Below, one piece after another: positions 28,932 through 28,967 of a DNA stretch of 28,967 nucleotides. The position numbers were made by a program, and so were the translations under genes. A model generated the notes under the pieces. It searched no databases. It was not told the DNA's origin and saw only the letters and a program-made list of their open reading frames with translations. Source of the stretch: JBOGJG01 sp050747825 (GTDB lineage: Bacteria > Acidobacteriota > UBA6911 > RPQK01 > JBOGJG01); the NCBI GenBank assembly GCA_050747825.1, contig JBOGJG010000309.1:1-28967 (forward strand). Reading direction: 5' to 3'. Every line of letters starts with the position of its first letter. The stretch's first letter is position 1.

Positions 28932-28967
28932 CCCGCCGGCGGGGTCGTGCAATACCAACCGCCAGGG

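Noticed and set aside
28625..28958. Two minus-strand frames of 84 and 79 codons after the tRNA
   Set aside because: They run through the inverted repeats, have no recognisable motifs and oppose the more protein-like plus-strand ORF.

Overview
This is a chromosomal window from a free-living, probably Gram-negative (diderm) bacterium. Outer-membrane type IV pilus machinery (PilM-N-O-P-Q with a secretin), a complete minor-pilin set and bacterial FAS II genes are all present. Ribosomal genes run rplM-rpsI-rpsB-tsf-pyrH-frr, EF-Ts is of the short type, and GC looks moderate by eye. Together these suggest Acidobacteriota or a relative. That placement is inference; no rRNA or other decisive phylogenetic marker was compared.

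Layout. (1) 1-336: a purely repetitive stretch, a 37-bp tandem array followed by 17 perfect-period heptads, abutting the 3' end of frr. (2) 337-4380, minus strand: a translation operon (L13, S9, S2 with a long charged tail, EF-Ts, UMP kinase, RRF) with a good sigma-70 promoter and a possible L13 leader hairpin. (3) 4381-4583: a divergent control region with a 16-bp duplication and a CRP-type palindrome placed exactly at -41.5 to a pilM -10 box. (4) 4584-8601, plus strand: pilMNOPQ. (5) 8608-11484, minus strand: an overlapping set of NSS sodium symporter, a membrane protein resembling the KHE1-related family, and a CRP/FNR regulator. (6) 11485-15649, minus strand: thiE, a decayed second NSS transporter, accB-accC and an M24 peptidase. 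(7) 15780-18716, plus strand: four minor-pilin genes (FimT/GspH, PilV, PilW and PilX types). (8) 18688-27030, minus strand: yceD-rpmF-fabG-acpP-fabF-pgpH-ybeY-corC-ribD, a tight run covering fatty acid synthesis, c-di-AMP breakdown, rRNA maturation, ion transport and riboflavin synthesis. (9) 27157-28335, minus strand: dgt. (10) 28400-28473, plus strand: tRNA-Arg(CCU), followed by about 300 bp of paired, oppositely oriented short repeats and a small helix-turn-helix-like ORF. This resembles the recombination end of an element integrated at the tRNA.

How the parts connect. The pil genes and minor pilins belong to one machine but sit in two blocks separated by transporter and metabolic genes. 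The CRP-family protein just downstream of pilQ carries the same recognition-helix contact residues as E. coli CRP. A TGTGA-N6-TCAC site sits at the pilM promoter, so local control of piliation is a testable proposal. Short 7-8 bp tandem repeats (CTGACNN, TTCCAAG and TTAGTTCN types) recur at gene borders throughout the window and have shaped several apparent gene termini.

The most novel-looking stretches are the tRNA-adjacent repeat module (28474-28967), the pilM control region with its degenerate-pocket CRP homologue, and the border-repeat family.
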